A stretch of DNA of 64,000 bases from Ahaetulla prasina. Lineage: Eukaryota > Chordata > Lepidosauria > Squamata > Colubridae. The stretch's first letter is position 1. Each line of letters begins with the position of its first letter. A program made the position numbers and the translations under genes. Below the pieces are notes generated by a model. It saw only the letters and a list, made by a program, of their open reading frames with translations. It did not search any database and had not been told where the DNA came from. This document shows positions 44,479-56,795 of the stretch, in pieces. The stretch is taken from assembly GCF_028640845.1 (NCBI RefSeq), contig NC_080541.1, positions 158,666,502 through 158,730,501 of the forward strand. Direction: 5' to 3'.

Positions 44479-45419
44479 AATTTCTCTAATAAATGGCAAC
44501 ATAGGCTGCAAATAAATACATACATAAATAAAACAAGCAAGCCCAGAAAGAAGAGGTTCACTTAATGAGTTCCCTCATAACTTATCCCTACACTGAATCT
44601 CCTTATTGAAAGCAGTTTGACTGTTGATTCTTTGACTGCACCTTACAGTATGAAACTTGACAGTTCATTGCTTCCCCTTTTTTTGTTATGCTGACAGTAT
44701 TCTTTTGTGTTTTTCATCCATTACACAGTTTTGCACATTTTAGAAGTTTTGATTGTGTTGCTTAGTGTGTTTGGGGGAAGGGGAGTTTTTGTTTTAATTA
44801 CAAATCATTGGCAACCCTAGATGAAAGCTGTAAAATGAAGCTATTCTGGAAGAGAAATAAATTGGCCTTTGAGTCTCCTCGTTAGATACCTGAATAGAAA
44901 ACAATGGAAAAAAGGTGAGAGTCGGAGCAAGATTTTGCCTGAGGTTTAAGGCAAAGAGTTCTATGTAGTCAAAGATCAAGCTATCCAGCTAGTTAAAAGT
45001 TGGTTTCAAGGCCTAGAATAGTTTCAGTCATGCTTTCATATACATAGTACTCATACACACATACACTGTACTCATGAACCACCCAGGTTTACATCATGGC
45101 AGTATAGAAATTTGGTAATTAAATAAAATAAATAAAAATAGTCTGTTGTGTTTGAATGAGTTCATGGAATGACTTTTATCCTAGAAGATATAGAAGCTAG
45201 AAGTACAATTAATGATGTTTATAACAACTGCAATAGTTGGGCTAATTACTAATATCCAACCACTTCCAGACAATTCACAATTCGCTATTCCTAACATGAA
45301 GTGCTTTCACTTCATTGAAAGTGTATGCTTGTCTCAGAATCTTAAGTCCAGAGTGCACGTTTGGGGAAGGGTAGGCCATTCTGCTACAACTTCAGAGCTA
45401 AACCCTGGCTCTACAGGGC
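44479..45419. other. Unassigned sequence
   Basis: A short A-rich tail-like stretch near 45119-45140 follows tacatcatggcagtatagaa, possibly a very old retroelement end. Otherwise nothing recognised. Confidence 0.35.
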
Positions 45420-45952
45420 TAGTAGCTCCCATGTAACACCTATCCTGCGCAGACTGCACTGGCTACCTGTGGTCTTCCGGGTGCGCTTCAAGGTTTTGGT
45501 GACGACCTTTAAAGCGCTCCATGGCTTAGGACCGGGATATTTACAGGACCGTCTTCTGCCGGCTTCAATCTCCCAGCGACCAGTGCGTTCTCACAGAGAG
45601 GGACTCCTTAGGGTGCCGTCAGCCAAACAATGTCGACTGGCGGCCCCCAGAGGGAGGGCCTTCTCTGTGGGGGCTCCTACCCTGTGGAACGAGCTTCCCC
45701 CTGGACTTCGACAATTGTCTGACTTTAGGACCTTTCGCCGCGAACTTAAAACCTATTTGTTCCGTCTCGCTGGACTGGCTTGATCTTTTAAAATTTTTTA
45801 ATCTGATTAATTGGGGTTTTAAATTTTTAATAATTTATAGGGGGTAATTGTGTTTTAGTCTTGGCCAATTGAATGAGTTTTTTAAGGGTTGTTTTTAACT
45901 GGCTGTTCACCGCCCTGAGTCCTTCGGGAGAAGGGCGGTCTATAAATTAAAA

Positions 45953-45957
<5 letters not shown>
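45420..45957 (+). mobile_element. L2 LINE, 5'-truncated copy
   Basis: Open from the truncation point to the stop at 45783: HVTPILRRLHWLPVVFRVRF to FRRELKTYLFRLAG. The 3' UTR and hairpin follow (45910-45938). Same family as 18300-22876. The first 20 or so codons of the open frame (from 45361) are flanking DNA, not L2. Confidence 0.93.
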
Positions 45958-46028
<71 letters not shown>

Positions 46029-46060
46029 ATTATTATTATTACTATTATTATTATTGCTAA
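45955..46060. repeat. (ATT)n(GTT)n(ATT)n microsatellite
   Basis: Three trinucleotide blocks in series, grown from the tail of the adjacent L2 copy. The polyasparagine open frame on the minus strand is an artefact. Confidence 0.95.
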
Positions 46061-47330
46061 TTTTTATCCTCAACCAGTTCCTCTTTTGTCCCCAGATCAG
46101 GATTCGTCTAAGTGGACAGTGAAAAGTACTCTCAAAGTTGGATCTCTCTGCAAGCCATCCAGGATATCGCTTAATAGGAATTATATCAGGTTGGAAATAG
46201 TCATTACTTATCAATGTGGAGAATCAACATTAAACCATATTGCTATTCTTTAGGACAATTCAGAACCCTCAGGTATAAAACATGAAGAATATCCATTGCT
46301 TGAATCTACTGCCATCTGTAGAACTTCCTCTTTTTGCCTCTAGCTTCCTTTTGGAAGTACATATTAAAGAGCCATGAAACTTTAGTGTTGGTGTAAGTTA
46401 ATGGAAGGCATATTTGTTCTAGGGTGGTCTCTCTGGAGAAAGGGAGGTTGTCTTTGGAGTATTGTAATTATCTCCCACTCCACAAGAGTTTTGTATAGTA
46501 ATTAGACTTTAGAGAACTTTATAAAGGCGTTAGTAAAACCTCTATTGCTACTGATTAAGACTCGGTAGCATTGGATTCTCTCCCCAACTAGGTCCCAATA
46601 CAGTAATCAGGTTTCTCAAAATCTATAGTTGGGCCCAAGGGAAGCCTTTAAAAGCTGAACTGATACCCAGGCTATAGTTAATAGGACAGAACTTACTGCT
46701 GATGAGGCAATAGCATTTTCCCTATTCTTATCTCCTAAGCATAGAACTGGGTGAGGAATTCCCTCAGTTTGTAGTTCAGTGAACATTTAAACTTACAACG
46801 TGCACTTCACAAACCTATTTGCAAATTTTAAGGACTTGCGGCCCCAAAATTGAAAGTTTGGTGATGCGGTTCTTAAACTCAAAATGGATGCATAAAAATG
46901 TGTACAATAGGATACATGAACAAAAAAATTATTATATTGGGGGAACAATTGCTTGTAAAAATGATCTTATTGGCAAAAATAAAGAAATGTGTATACTGGG
47001 AGGTATGTGTAGAGAATACTTTAAAATTTCCAGCTTGGGGGGAAAAAACAGGTGGATGCACAAAATGAATTTAAGAATGGAGAAATTGGACAATTTCTGC
47101 TACAAAAAAACCCCTGCAATTCAAATACTCTCCAATGTTACCAAGAAAAAAAAAGGAGGAAGGAGAAAATGGAAAAGAGAGAAAAAGAATGAAAATGACA
47201 GTTGGATGAAAAGGTTAATGTTAAAGCTGATGTTTATGGGTATATGGGCATGTGAAAAGAAAAGTATGACATGAATGTTTTTGTCTTTTTGTACTTTGGA
47301 TTCTAACTCACTACTAGCTTACTCTGTGTC
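46061..47330. other. Unassigned sequence
   Basis: A 151-codon plus-strand open frame (46819-47274) lies here. It is lysine- and asparagine-rich, ends in a low-complexity KKKKGGRRKWKREKK stretch, and shows no motif. I do not support it as a gene. It might be part of an unrecognised element. Confidence 0.35.
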
Positions 47331-47502
47331 TCTGTGTGTGTGTGTGCGTGTGTGTGTATTGTATGTATATATATATTGTATGTATGTATATACATACAAT
47401 ATATATATATATTGTATGTATATACATACAATATATATATATTGTATGTATATACATACAATATATACATATACATATACAATATATATATATATATATT
47501 CG
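47331..47502. repeat. Palindromic TG/TA-rich satellite-like repeat
   Basis: A TG run is followed by at least three copies of a roughly 30-base unit made of tattgtatgtata and its complement tatacatacaata. Each unit is itself palindromic. Open frames of YIYIV type are artefacts. Confidence 0.93.
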
Positions 47503-47620
47503 GGACTTTTCCAGTGTAAGGTTGAGAGTATCTTGTGACATTTCGACAAGGTCTCACTCATCATCTGCAGGCTGGTGCTTTCGGCTTCATGCTTATGCGA
47601 GCAAAGCATGGTTGGAGTTG
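47503..47620 (-). mobile_element. Penelope-like terminal repeat fragment
   Basis: Contains gtaaggttgagagtatcttg, acatttcgacaaggtctcac and catcatctgcaggctggtgc, matching the terminal repeats at 58202-58680. No coding part is attached. Confidence 0.78.
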
Positions 47621-50382
47621 CCGTCTCTACTTCATCCTCACTGTATATATTTGCTCTTCTCACAAACCACGATCCATCTTTGTACTCATAAGATCACTTC
47701 TGCCTTTGTGGGACTCATCTGTATGCAGGAAATTTGGTAGTTTACACGTAGCTATAAACACACTTCCCTGTCACCAGGCAACTCTGTCTATAGTGTTGAG
47801 CTTGTCAATGACAGAGCTCCTCTATTTGAGATTATGTACATGTTAAGAGTCCAGATAACATCTGGATGCCAGGATGCTATGCTTGTAATAAATACATTCA
47901 TTCTATTGTCTTTTCACTACTGATGTTTAGTATCAGAATAAACAGTAATAATGAGCATATGACGGTGTATATGTGATTCATCTAGTTTCTATGGAGATTA
48001 CTCATTCTACTATAGAAGATCTCCTTGTTTTTATGGAGATTAGTCTCTTCCATTTCAATTCTTAGGAAATGATGTTCTAAAGTAGTCTAAAGTAATTTCT
48101 TATGTCAAAGAACTTTCTTGAGCAAAGTTGGCAAGCTGTGAACAATAGCTTCTCTATTATAAAGTATGATATTCTCTGTGATTACAATTGTATTACAGTT
48201 ATATTAGGAAATGTTTGGTCAAAGGCTTATACATTGCACCTTACGGTTAGACGATGCTTTGAAGGGTTGCTTGAATATAATTGCTCTCCTAGTGGGTAGA
48301 TATCAATGCTAACACAATAAGAGAGGCACTTCACTTCCAGGTTTGACAGAAATTGCTATCATTTCAGTGACATGGAGTGAGATCTGAAATAAGGTGAGCA
48401 GTTTTTCCTCCACATTTAGTGACAGTTTTCGTGTTTGAAATTCCATTTCTTCATTCCATAAGAGAAGTTAGGAATAGTCACTCTTTACCAGCTGGAAATT
48501 TGTTTGGCCTTCTTGAAAGGCCATAGCTAAGCCTAGATTCAATTTTTCATGGAAATGTCCTTGTGCTCAAGAACTGTTCAACAGCACCCATATGGCTAAA
48601 GAGGGTTGAGGATTTAAGCATACTTGAGCATTTTATCCACTAATATTTTTTGTTTGGTCAGTTCCAACATTTATTTGTGTTGAAACAACAATGCCTAAGA
48701 TTTCCAATTAGCATCAGGATAACATGCTGGAGAAAGCTGCTTTAGAAAGAAATGTGTCTTTTTTTAAAAAAATGACTAAAAAACCTCACACACTTTGCCA
48801 AAAAAGTACAAATTGAAAGGTTAGATCTCAAAATACATGTCCTAGAATACACAGTGGCCTCTTCTATTCAAACAAACTTTCTCCGCTTAAGGGAAGTAGT
48901 TGTAGAGAACTTGCATTTGAAAAACTGAGAAATTCAGTATAACAGAACCTAGAAAATCAACCGCTATTTAGTTGATTTCCATTTTTCATCACCCTTTCAT
49001 TCATGCAATAGATAAGTCACTGTTGCAGATACTCTGGAATTGGGCTTCCTGTATGATTAAACTATCTATAATATTAATTATGTGAGATTTTTCTCTACTT
49101 TATATCTCCTCTAATATATTTTTTTTAAAAAGAAGCTCAGTTTTGGAGTAGAAGGGCAGCTTAGTCATCTCCTCCTCAATGTCTTTCTCTTTTGTAAATA
49201 CCACGAGAAGCAATTTTGAAAAGGAAGAGTGCTTTTCATTAAAGTATTTAAAATGAAAGTTGGTGAGAAGCTTGTAAGTACCAAAATTCTCATAAAGCAA
49301 TCCGGAGAGCAGCACTATTGCAATTGGTTTTTAACTACATTCTGTGCACTAAAAACATTGCAATCAAGACTTGTGTAGAAATCCAGCCAGTTCCTTGTAG
49401 CTTTTAGTCATCCAGCTAACAAACAGAAATGTGAAAGGTGAGCAGCAATAACGAAAGGAGAAACAAACAATGGATGCACAAAGCTTTAGGAACTTTTTAT
49501 AGAAAACATCTGCAGCCTCTCTTAACCAGTGAATTTAATTTGCTGAGTCTGACTTTCCATCTCATAGGTTTACTTCAAACTGAAGGTCTTCAGCAGCATC
49601 AGGCAGAATCTTGGGAAGGCCAAAGAGAGTTGTTAGTATGCTAATGCCAGAACAGAGCCATGTCAAACCACTTCCCTCAGCAATCTGATATCCAACCTCC
49701 TTCCCAGGACTTCCCACTCCTTCTTATTAAATGCTTAATAAAACACTAATTTTCACCTTTCTTTTGATCCTCTTTAGCCTTGTTAGCAACCGTTACCAAA
49801 TTGGCTGGCTGAGTTTATTAAAACTCGTATTCAACCTGCTAAAGAGATTCAGAAATTCACATGAGTAAACTGATGCTTGACCTCATCATGAAGGGAGCTC
49901 CTTGTTATACAATCAATGCAAAGTATAATTTGATCTTGACTTTTACTGTCCGATCTTCAACAGCCAATCTCTTAAAGATCATGGCTAGGCTGTTTTTAAT
50001 CTTTTTTATGATATTAAGGAAATTAACTTGCGGAGCCATTCCACACATATTTGTTGAGAAATAAGTCCATATGTGGGGCTTAAATCTACTGATGTCACAT
50101 GAAGTCCTACTTCTACTGAAAGTTGCCTTAAAAACTGCTGCCAATCTTATAGAAATATGTTGCTGAATTTCTTCATTCCCAGAACAAATCAGGAGTTTTG
50201 CCTCATGGAAAAATGGTAACAAGAATGGTAATCAGGATGGTGCTGCAGAACATTGCAGGCCAAAACAACTGGACACAGGGACAGTTTTTACTGTGGGCCA
50301 TTGCCCTGCTGAACACCTAATTTTCAAAGGTGCTGCCTAATGTCTATGTGTATTTTCCCATGTAGTATGGCTATAGTATTTA
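47621..50382. other. Repeat-poor unique sequence
   Basis: About 2.8 kb without a repeat that I recognise and without a convincing exon. It is the longest such stretch in the window. Segments near 49130-49430 and 49860-50220 have balanced composition and could be conserved non-coding DNA, which needs an alignment to tell. Confidence 0.4.
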
Positions 50383-50438
50383 GAATAGAACAGAACAGAA
50401 CAGAACAGAACAGAACAGAATAGAATAGAATAGAATAG
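50383..50438. repeat. (AACAG)n(AATAG)n microsatellite
   Basis: Pentamer run, the same motif as at 26665-26720. Confidence 0.95.
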
Positions 50439-50538
50439 ATACCTTCATCAAGGTACAACACTTAATGATAGTTATAGGGTACAAATAAGCAATCAGGAAA
50501 CAATCAATATATGTATATCTTATTTCCTCCTCTTATTG

Positions 50539-50577
50539 ATATGATGATGATGATGATGATAATGATGATGATGATTT
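50539..50577. repeat. (ATG)n microsatellite
   Basis: Trinucleotide run with one AAT interruption. Confidence 0.93.
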
Positions 50578-50743
50578 TGTTGCTTTCCATGTACACTGAG
50601 AGGTTCTGCACCAGAGTCAAATCTCTTGTGTGTTACCACATTTGCCCAAATAAAGTACTTAAATTCAAATTTATGTGGGCATTGATCTCATATAGCTTTA
50701 GCTCTTCTTTCAAAATAAGTAGGGGGTGGGGGGCTAGAAACCA

Positions 50744-50940
50744 GAAATAATGAGTTCTAGTCCTGCCTTAGGCCTGAAAGCCCAATGGGTGACTTTGAGC
50801 CAGTCACCTTCTCTCAGCCCAGCTCATCTTATAGGGTTGTTCTGGGGAAACAGGAGGAAAGGAAAATATTAGGAATGTTTGCCATTTGAGTTACTTGTAA
50901 AGTAGTAAAGGATAGATAAAAAAAATCTAATAAATAAACT
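50744..50940 (+). mobile_element. SINE, 5'-truncated
   Basis: Shares atgagttctagtcctgcctt and agccagtcacc with the SINEs at 16974 and 63321. It then continues cagctcatcttatagggttg and ends in an AATAAAT-rich tail after agtagtaaaggatagataaa, unlike the BovB-like tail. It is probably a related SINE with a different 3' end. Confidence 0.65.
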
Positions 50941-51717
50941 TTCCCATAATGAAAGGATAGGAAATTAGTTTTCCTAATGTATGCTCTTTTATTGGTGTAT
51001 TTTGTACCATATTTATGGTCACTTGAATCTTAGAATGTGAGATCTTAGAGAACTCCAGTAGGTCTAAATGATCCAGTTGTGGAATTCTTTAACATACATT
51101 GCCTTTAACAGGTTTTTTTTTCTGAAATAATGTTAAAGCTAGTAATGCAAATACAATTCTAGATAAAGTAAAAATGTTACTCTTTCTTTTCTTTTTGAAA
51201 ACACACTTTTGAAACTGTTTTCTGAGAGAGTGATGACAGCTGTTCCTTTTTTTTTTAAAAAAAGCTATCATTATAGACACTTGCCTCTGTATGCTGCACG
51301 TAGTAATTTAAGCAATGTAAGTTAAAATTTGTGTTGTAACTATTTTCTATTAATCTCATTTTTAAAAGGAAGTTTGTCCATCAACACCTTATATGTTCTC
51401 TTCTTAAGGTACTGGTGAGAGATGTTCTAACAAGAATATTTTCTTCTTCTCACAAATTCAGACAAGAAAATGCTTTATTAAATTATGAATTATCTTTAGC
51501 ATTTTAACACATTTTGTTTCAAAGTATTACTTATTAATTTTGAGTCCAAAAAAATATGCCAGATCAATGAGTTCCTGATGACATACCAATAGATGAACCT
51601 TTGCTTTGGCATCTATTAAATTGTCAATAAAGCTTGCCTTATTAACCAATTATTCCTTTTTTTAAAAAAAAATGACTTCATCTCAATGTCTTCTCTAATG
51701 GCACAGATGGCTCTTTC
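50941..51717. other. Unassigned AT-rich sequence
   Basis: No gene or repeat recognised. Confidence 0.4.
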
Positions 51718-51892
51718 TTTGAGGAAGAGCTGTAGCTCAGTGTTACAACAGATGCTTTACATGAAAAAGGTCTCAGTTCAGTTCCCAGCTTTTCTAAGTA
51801 GGCTAGAAATATTCCTGTGGAACCTTGAAAAGCTGCTAACAGATAGAGAAGACAAGATGGGGCTAGACAGACCAACTGTCTGACTCACTAGT
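51718..51892 (+). mobile_element. tRNA-derived SINE, old copy
   Basis: Begins like a tRNA gene, gagctgtagctcagtgttac, with a B-box-like ggtctcagttcagttccc. It continues ccttgaaaagctgctaacag and gggctagacagaccaactgt to ctgactca. I recognise this order from a common lizard SINE. It is diverged and has no clear tail. Confidence 0.65.
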
Positions 51893-52812
51893 TGGAAAGA
51901 AAGAGTTTCTCTTCAAATCAATTAGCAGCAAAAACACTTCGTTTAGCTACCTGAATACATTGGATGCCTGAGCCTCATATTTACCAAGTGGTTTTCAACT
52001 AGGAGTTTCAGCCTACCAACTTGAATTGGAATGTGAGCCTATAGAATTTTTTTCCAATGAGACTGATTCATATGAACAAAGACTTAGGCAAGGAAGTCCT
52101 TTCCTGCTTCAAACAGATAAGCAAAGCAGCCATGTTGCTTCATTTCTTCTTCTCTGCTTACCAGTTCCTCAATATCCTCTGGCTTGTACCCATTTCTACA
52201 TCGCTCCTCAATATCCTCTGGCTTCTACTCAGGACTGAACCTGCTCAGAAGCCTCTTGATGTTGTTGCTAGAGGAAGCTGTGCTGGAGAAGTTATTTATT
52301 ATTTAGCATGTGGCATCTACAGAGGCCATGCAACCACTGATATACAACACTGATAAACCACAATATATACATATAAGCATAAATATAAGTTTAAATAAAG
52401 CATCAACAAATACATGTATATAAAGTGTGTGGATAATACAATAGATGAGATAAAATATTGAATTAGGATAAAAGCATGATAAAATCATTACAATGTGCCG
52501 CTGTAGAATTGCAATAGGAGAGATGCTACAGTTCAATATCTAAGGAAGCTACTCATCTAACTGCTTCTAACTACTTGTGGGAGAAGTCAAAAACAGCAAG
52601 CAGATTTCAAGGTTGCTTGAAGTGTCTGGATCTGGCAAATTATATCATCTCCTTCAGTGAAGAATATTGTGTGGGTTATATCATGCAAAGCCCACCACTG
52701 GCATGTATTCAAGCCAACTCCAGCAGGTCTACAAACTGTAATGTTATGCAAGCCTTACCAGAGAATAGTGACTACTAAAACTACACTATTTTCATCCTTA
52801 TCTTCAAAAAAA
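51893..52812. other. Unassigned sequence
   Basis: A local duplication of cctcaatatcctctggctt occurs at about 52167-52226. Otherwise nothing recognised. Confidence 0.4.
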
Positions 52813-52814
52813 AA

Positions 52815-54345
52815 AAAAAAAAAGTCATCTCTGTCTTCAAAAAAGGCAACCCCAGCCTAGTTGAAAATTACAGACCTATCTCTCTATGCTGTGTCACCTG
52901 CAAAGTAATAGAATCTATCATCAACCAATCCATTACCCTCCACCTAGAAACAAACAACCTACTCTCTAACAAACAATTTGGTTTCAGAAAAAAATTATCA
53001 TGTAATTTACAACTTCTTCACTGCAAAAACATATGGACTACAAATCTTGATCAGGGCAAAGCAATAGATGCAATCTACATAGACTTCTGTAAAGCTTTTG
53101 ACTCAGTAGTACATGATAAACTTCTCCTAAAACTAAAATCCTACGGCATCTCAGGACCTCTCCACAATTGGATAACAGCTTTCCTGTCAAACAGACAACA
53201 AGTGGTCAAAATTGGCAATGCTATATCAAATCCTGTTCTTGTCAAAAGAGACGTTCCCCAAGGCAGCATTCTCGGACCAACACTCTTCATATTATACATT
53301 AATGATCTCTGTGACCAAATTACATGTAATAGTGTTCTTTTTGCTGACAATGTCAAACTATTTAACACCACCAACATACAGCTACCCTTTAAAAAGACCT
53401 TGACTTTGTATCTGAATGGTCTAAAACTTGGCAACTCCAAATCTCTACCAGCAAATGTTCAGTCTTACATATTGGAAAAAAGAACCTAAACACTAAGTAC
53501 AAGCTTGATGGTCATTACCTTACAGATGACCCCCCACCCTGTTAAAGACCTTGGGGTTTTCATATCCAATGATCTAAGTGCCAAGGCCCACTGCAACTAC
53601 ATCGCAAAAAAGGCTTTAAGAGTTGTAAACCTAATCTTGTGTAGCTTCTTCTCCAAAAACACTACACTACTAACCAGAGCATATAAAACATTTGCTAGAC
53701 CAATTCTTGAATACAGCTCGACTGTCTGGAACCCATCCCACATTTCTGACATCAATACAATTGAACATGTCCAGAAATATTTTACAAGAAGAGTTCTCCA
53801 TTCCTCTGAAAACAACAAAATACCTTATGCCACCAGACTTGAAATCCTGGGTTTAGAAAATTTAGAATTACGCCGCCTTCGATATGATCTGAGTTTAACT
53901 CATAGAATCATCTATTACAATGTCCTTCCTGTCGAAGACTACTTCAGCTTCAATTGCAACAATACATGAGCACACAATAGATTTAAGCTAAATGTTAACC
54001 GCTCCAATATTGATTGCAGAAAATATGACTTCAGTAACAGAGTTGTTAATGCTTGGAATACACTACTTGACTCTGTGGTCTCTTCCCAAAATCCCCAAAG
54101 CTTCAACCAAAAACTGTCTACTATTGACCTCACCCGATTCCCAAGAGGTCTGTAAGGGGCGTGCATAAGCGTACAAGCATGCCTACCGTTCCTGTCCTAT
54201 TGTTTCTTTTCATTATATCCAATTAATATAGTTATTACCTACTCATACTTATATATATGCTTATATATTGTATAGTTATTTCATGCTTATGCTTATATAT
54301 ACTGTGTGACAAAATAAATAAATAAATAAAAATAAATAAATAAAT
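52815..54345 (+). mobile_element. CR1/Rex1-group LINE, 5'-truncated
   Basis: Carries the RT part of a non-LTR retrotransposon (pseudogene listed separately). Its 3' UTR has catgcctaccgttcctgtcc and a long TATA-rich stretch, ending in an AAAT tail from about 54313. The endonuclease part is missing. The exact clade (CR1, Rex1 or a relative) cannot be settled by eye. Confidence 0.8.
52830..54160 (+). pseudogene. Non-LTR reverse transcriptase, disrupted
   Basis: Reading across frame breaks gives NPSLVENYRPISLCCVTCKV, AIDAIYIDFCKAFDSVVHD, GISGPLHNWITAFLSNRQQ, VPQGSILGPTLFILYINDL and VLFADN. The catalytic box reads FADN where F/YADD is expected, so the second catalytic aspartate is lost. After a gap, the C-terminal part (53505-53969) reads KDLGVFISNDLSAKAHCNY, ARPILEYSSTVWNPSHISD, IEHVQKYFTRRVL and LELRRLRYDLSLTHRIIYY, a stop at 53967, and then decayed coding sequence to about 54155. 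This copy cannot make an active enzyme. Confidence 0.85.
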
Positions 54346-54358
54346 TTTCTTTGCAGGA

Positions 54359-54875
54359 TCCAATCTGGGTTGGTCACTGGGACTAGAGGTTTTGTCTTCT
54401 GAGCTTTCAGACTCATGCTGGAGCCCATCTTCAGGGAACCTCTCTCTATCCCTCTACCCTCTAAATAGAGAGAAGTTCCTTGAAGATGGGCTCCAGCACG
54501 AGTCTGAGTGCACCGATCTACCTTCTTTACAAATAGAGGCACCGGTCTACTCATTGCCTTTTTTTTGGAGCGCACCAATCTACCTTCTTTAAAAATAGAG
54601 GCACCAGTCTACTAGCTGCCTACAGCGCTGATCAGCTGTAATGAGGCCCTTTGAAGCGCTGTGGCAGTCATTTAAGGCCGTTTGTAGCTATATCACCACC
54701 GAGAGCTTCAGGGACAGAGAAGAGGAACAGCGAGGCATGGGTGGTGATGGGGGGCAGGGATTTTTGCTACCAGTTCTCCGAACTACCTGCCCCCATCACT
54801 ACTAGATCATGCGATCCAGTCCAAACTGGGAGCATTTCACCCCTGCTCTGGTCCCAGTGACCAACCCAGATTGGA
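54359..54875. mobile_element. Foldback element with a secondary insertion
   Basis: Outer arms at 54359-54383 and 54851-54875 (tccaatctgggttggtcact and its complement) are perfect inverted copies. Inner arms at 54408-54449 and 54465-54506 are inverted copies with few mismatches. The right arm is interrupted by about 54508-54845, whose end GAGCATTTCACCCCTG is the terminus of the 40775-type hAT family. That insertion also contains a tandem repeat of accgatctaccttctttaca type. Confidence 0.75.
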
Positions 54876-55189
54876 TTTTGCAATGTTATCCTGGGACACG
54901 TATATTCACCTTCATTCACTATTTTCTTTAAATGAAATTTAAAGAAATGAATATTGAGTTGCCAAAAGATAGCTAAAAATCTTCATTTCCTTGGGTGGAA
55001 AGGATGCCATAGACCGTTTTGAGGCATTTGTTTAATGAATTACTGAATCTAGGATCCTAAGTATTTAATCACCTTTACGGTCTCATGGAAGAGAATGGAA
55101 AATCATAACTTTATTCCTGATCTTATGATTTCTTAAGTCCTTATGGATGTCTCAGTGGAGAGCCAGTTTAACCCTTAACCACAGACGTA
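54876..55189. other. Unassigned sequence
   Basis: No gene or repeat recognised. Confidence 0.4.
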
Positions 55190-55560
55190 CTATTTAGGCT
55201 ATGCTATTATAAACCTAATGACCTCAGTAGCAAAAAATAAAATAAAAAAAAATTCAATGTTTTCATGGTTGGATCTAAAAATTGATGTATTGAGAAGTAA
55301 ACCCCCCCCAAAAAATGTATCAATCTCTATCATATCCACATCACGCAATGTCTCCATTATTTTTTTTTCTCTAATTAGCCTGGTTACCATTTTTGTAAGT
55401 TTGATTAATTTTATAATTCAACCTTCCACTGTAAGTATTTCATTGCTTTTCCAATTTTTTGCATACAATGAACTTGCCACAGTTACCATAAACAATACTA
55501 ATTTCCCATATTTCTTTTATAATTCCTTGTCCATAAAACTCAGTAGGATCATTCTGGTTT
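55190..55560 (-). mobile_element. L1 LINE ORF2 C-terminal fragment
   Basis: On the minus strand the broken frames read ASSLYAKNWKSNEILTVEG, IIKLIKLTKMVTRLIREKKI and METLRDVDMIEIDTF. This resembles the same region of ORF2 as in the fragment at 12552-12890. No clear 3' tail or duplication. Confidence 0.6.
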
Positions 55561-55845
55561 GATCATAATATTTCAGTATGTTTTGCATTGTTGTATGGAT
55601 CCTGCATGACTGTTAACATTCCTGCTGTAATATTGCTTCATTGCAAGAATAAATGTCTAAAATGACTTAACCATCAAGATTATAGAGTTTTAAAATCAGT
55701 TGAGTTATCAGTTGAGAGACAGGATTGAGTATATAAAAAGTACCAACATCTTGGTTTCATTATAATCAAGTCAACAGCAAAGATTAAAATTTGTTCAATA
55801 GTAGGTACACCAGTGGGAATGTATCGACTGATACATAAAGTAGAT

Positions 55846-56218
55846 CCAGATAGTCCTCAACTTACAAAAGCGTTTGTTTAACAACCATTCAATGTTACAA
55901 CGGCATTGAAAAAAAAATTACAACTGGTTCTGGCACTTAGGGTCGTTAAAGTCATGTCATCAACTTTGGAGATTGACAACCGGCACATATTTATGATGAT
56001 TACAGCACCCAGGAGTCACATGATTGCCATTTCTGATCTTTCAAGGTGGCTTCCAACAAGCAAAGTCAATGAGAAAACCTAGATTTGCTTAACAATCTGC
56101 ATGATTCGTTTAACAAACACAGTGATTCACTTAACAGCCACAGCGAAAAAGTTGTAAAATTGGATGCGACTTATTTAATAACAGCACTGCTTAGCAACAG
56201 ACATTCTGGTCCCAAATG
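55846..56218 (-). mobile_element. TA-flanked MITE, degraded copy
   Basis: Inverse orientation relative to 24497-24899: agatagtcctcaacttacaa, then tgtttaacaaccattcaatg and ttaacagccacagcg. The right terminus is decayed. Confidence 0.78.
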
Positions 56219-56386
56219 TGGCCATTCTTCAAAGCTGTGAGAATTCTCTCTCCCCCCCCCCTCTCCTCCTATCTCACTAACATACTAACAATAGTATATT
56301 ATCATATACTTTTGTAAAAAGAAAACACCCCTTGTGCATACTGGATGTGCATTGGCACGGGCCATCCTTTCTATACTTACACACAT

Positions 56387-56388
<2 letters not shown>

Positions 56389-56421
<33 letters not shown>
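56389..56421. repeat. (TC)n microsatellite
   Basis: Dinucleotide run of about 16 units. Confidence 0.95.
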
Positions 56422-56424
<3 letters not shown>

Positions 56425-56795
56425 ACTCTTAACACACACATACACAGCATGTAGTGGAAAGAAAGAGTGCCTGAGGCAGCCTTTCTCCAACCAATTCAAT
56501 GAATCATGTTTTTCCATCTCCCGTTGTGACTCTGCTGCCTTCCTGGAGAAGGATGGCAGTCTAATCATTTTGCTTTTTGTTCATCACTATCATGGAACTG
56601 CTTTGCCATAGGGATTTTTTTTTAATCCACTATAAAATTGTTTTCCAGCTATTGTTTTCACTGAATCTTCATCCTGCTGCAAAGTTTATTTCAAAATTCT
56701 ACTTTGTAGTTAAATTACTTAACTGTTTGGTACTGAAATTAGTATAAACACCCAATATAAACTGTTTGCTTAAATTAAGCCAACTTTGATTACTG
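56422..56795. other. Unassigned sequence
   Basis: No gene or repeat recognised. Confidence 0.4.

Noticed and set aside
45882..46214. Polyasparagine open frame of 110 codons
   Set aside because: Translation of ATT/GTT microsatellites that grew from an L2 tail.
46819..47274. 151-codon open frame
   Set aside because: Lysine-rich with a low-complexity end, no known motif and no splice or promoter support. It may be an unrecognised element remnant, but there is too little to call a gene.
47303..47740. Several frames rich in YIYIV on both strands
   Set aside because: They translate the palindromic TA/TG repeat.
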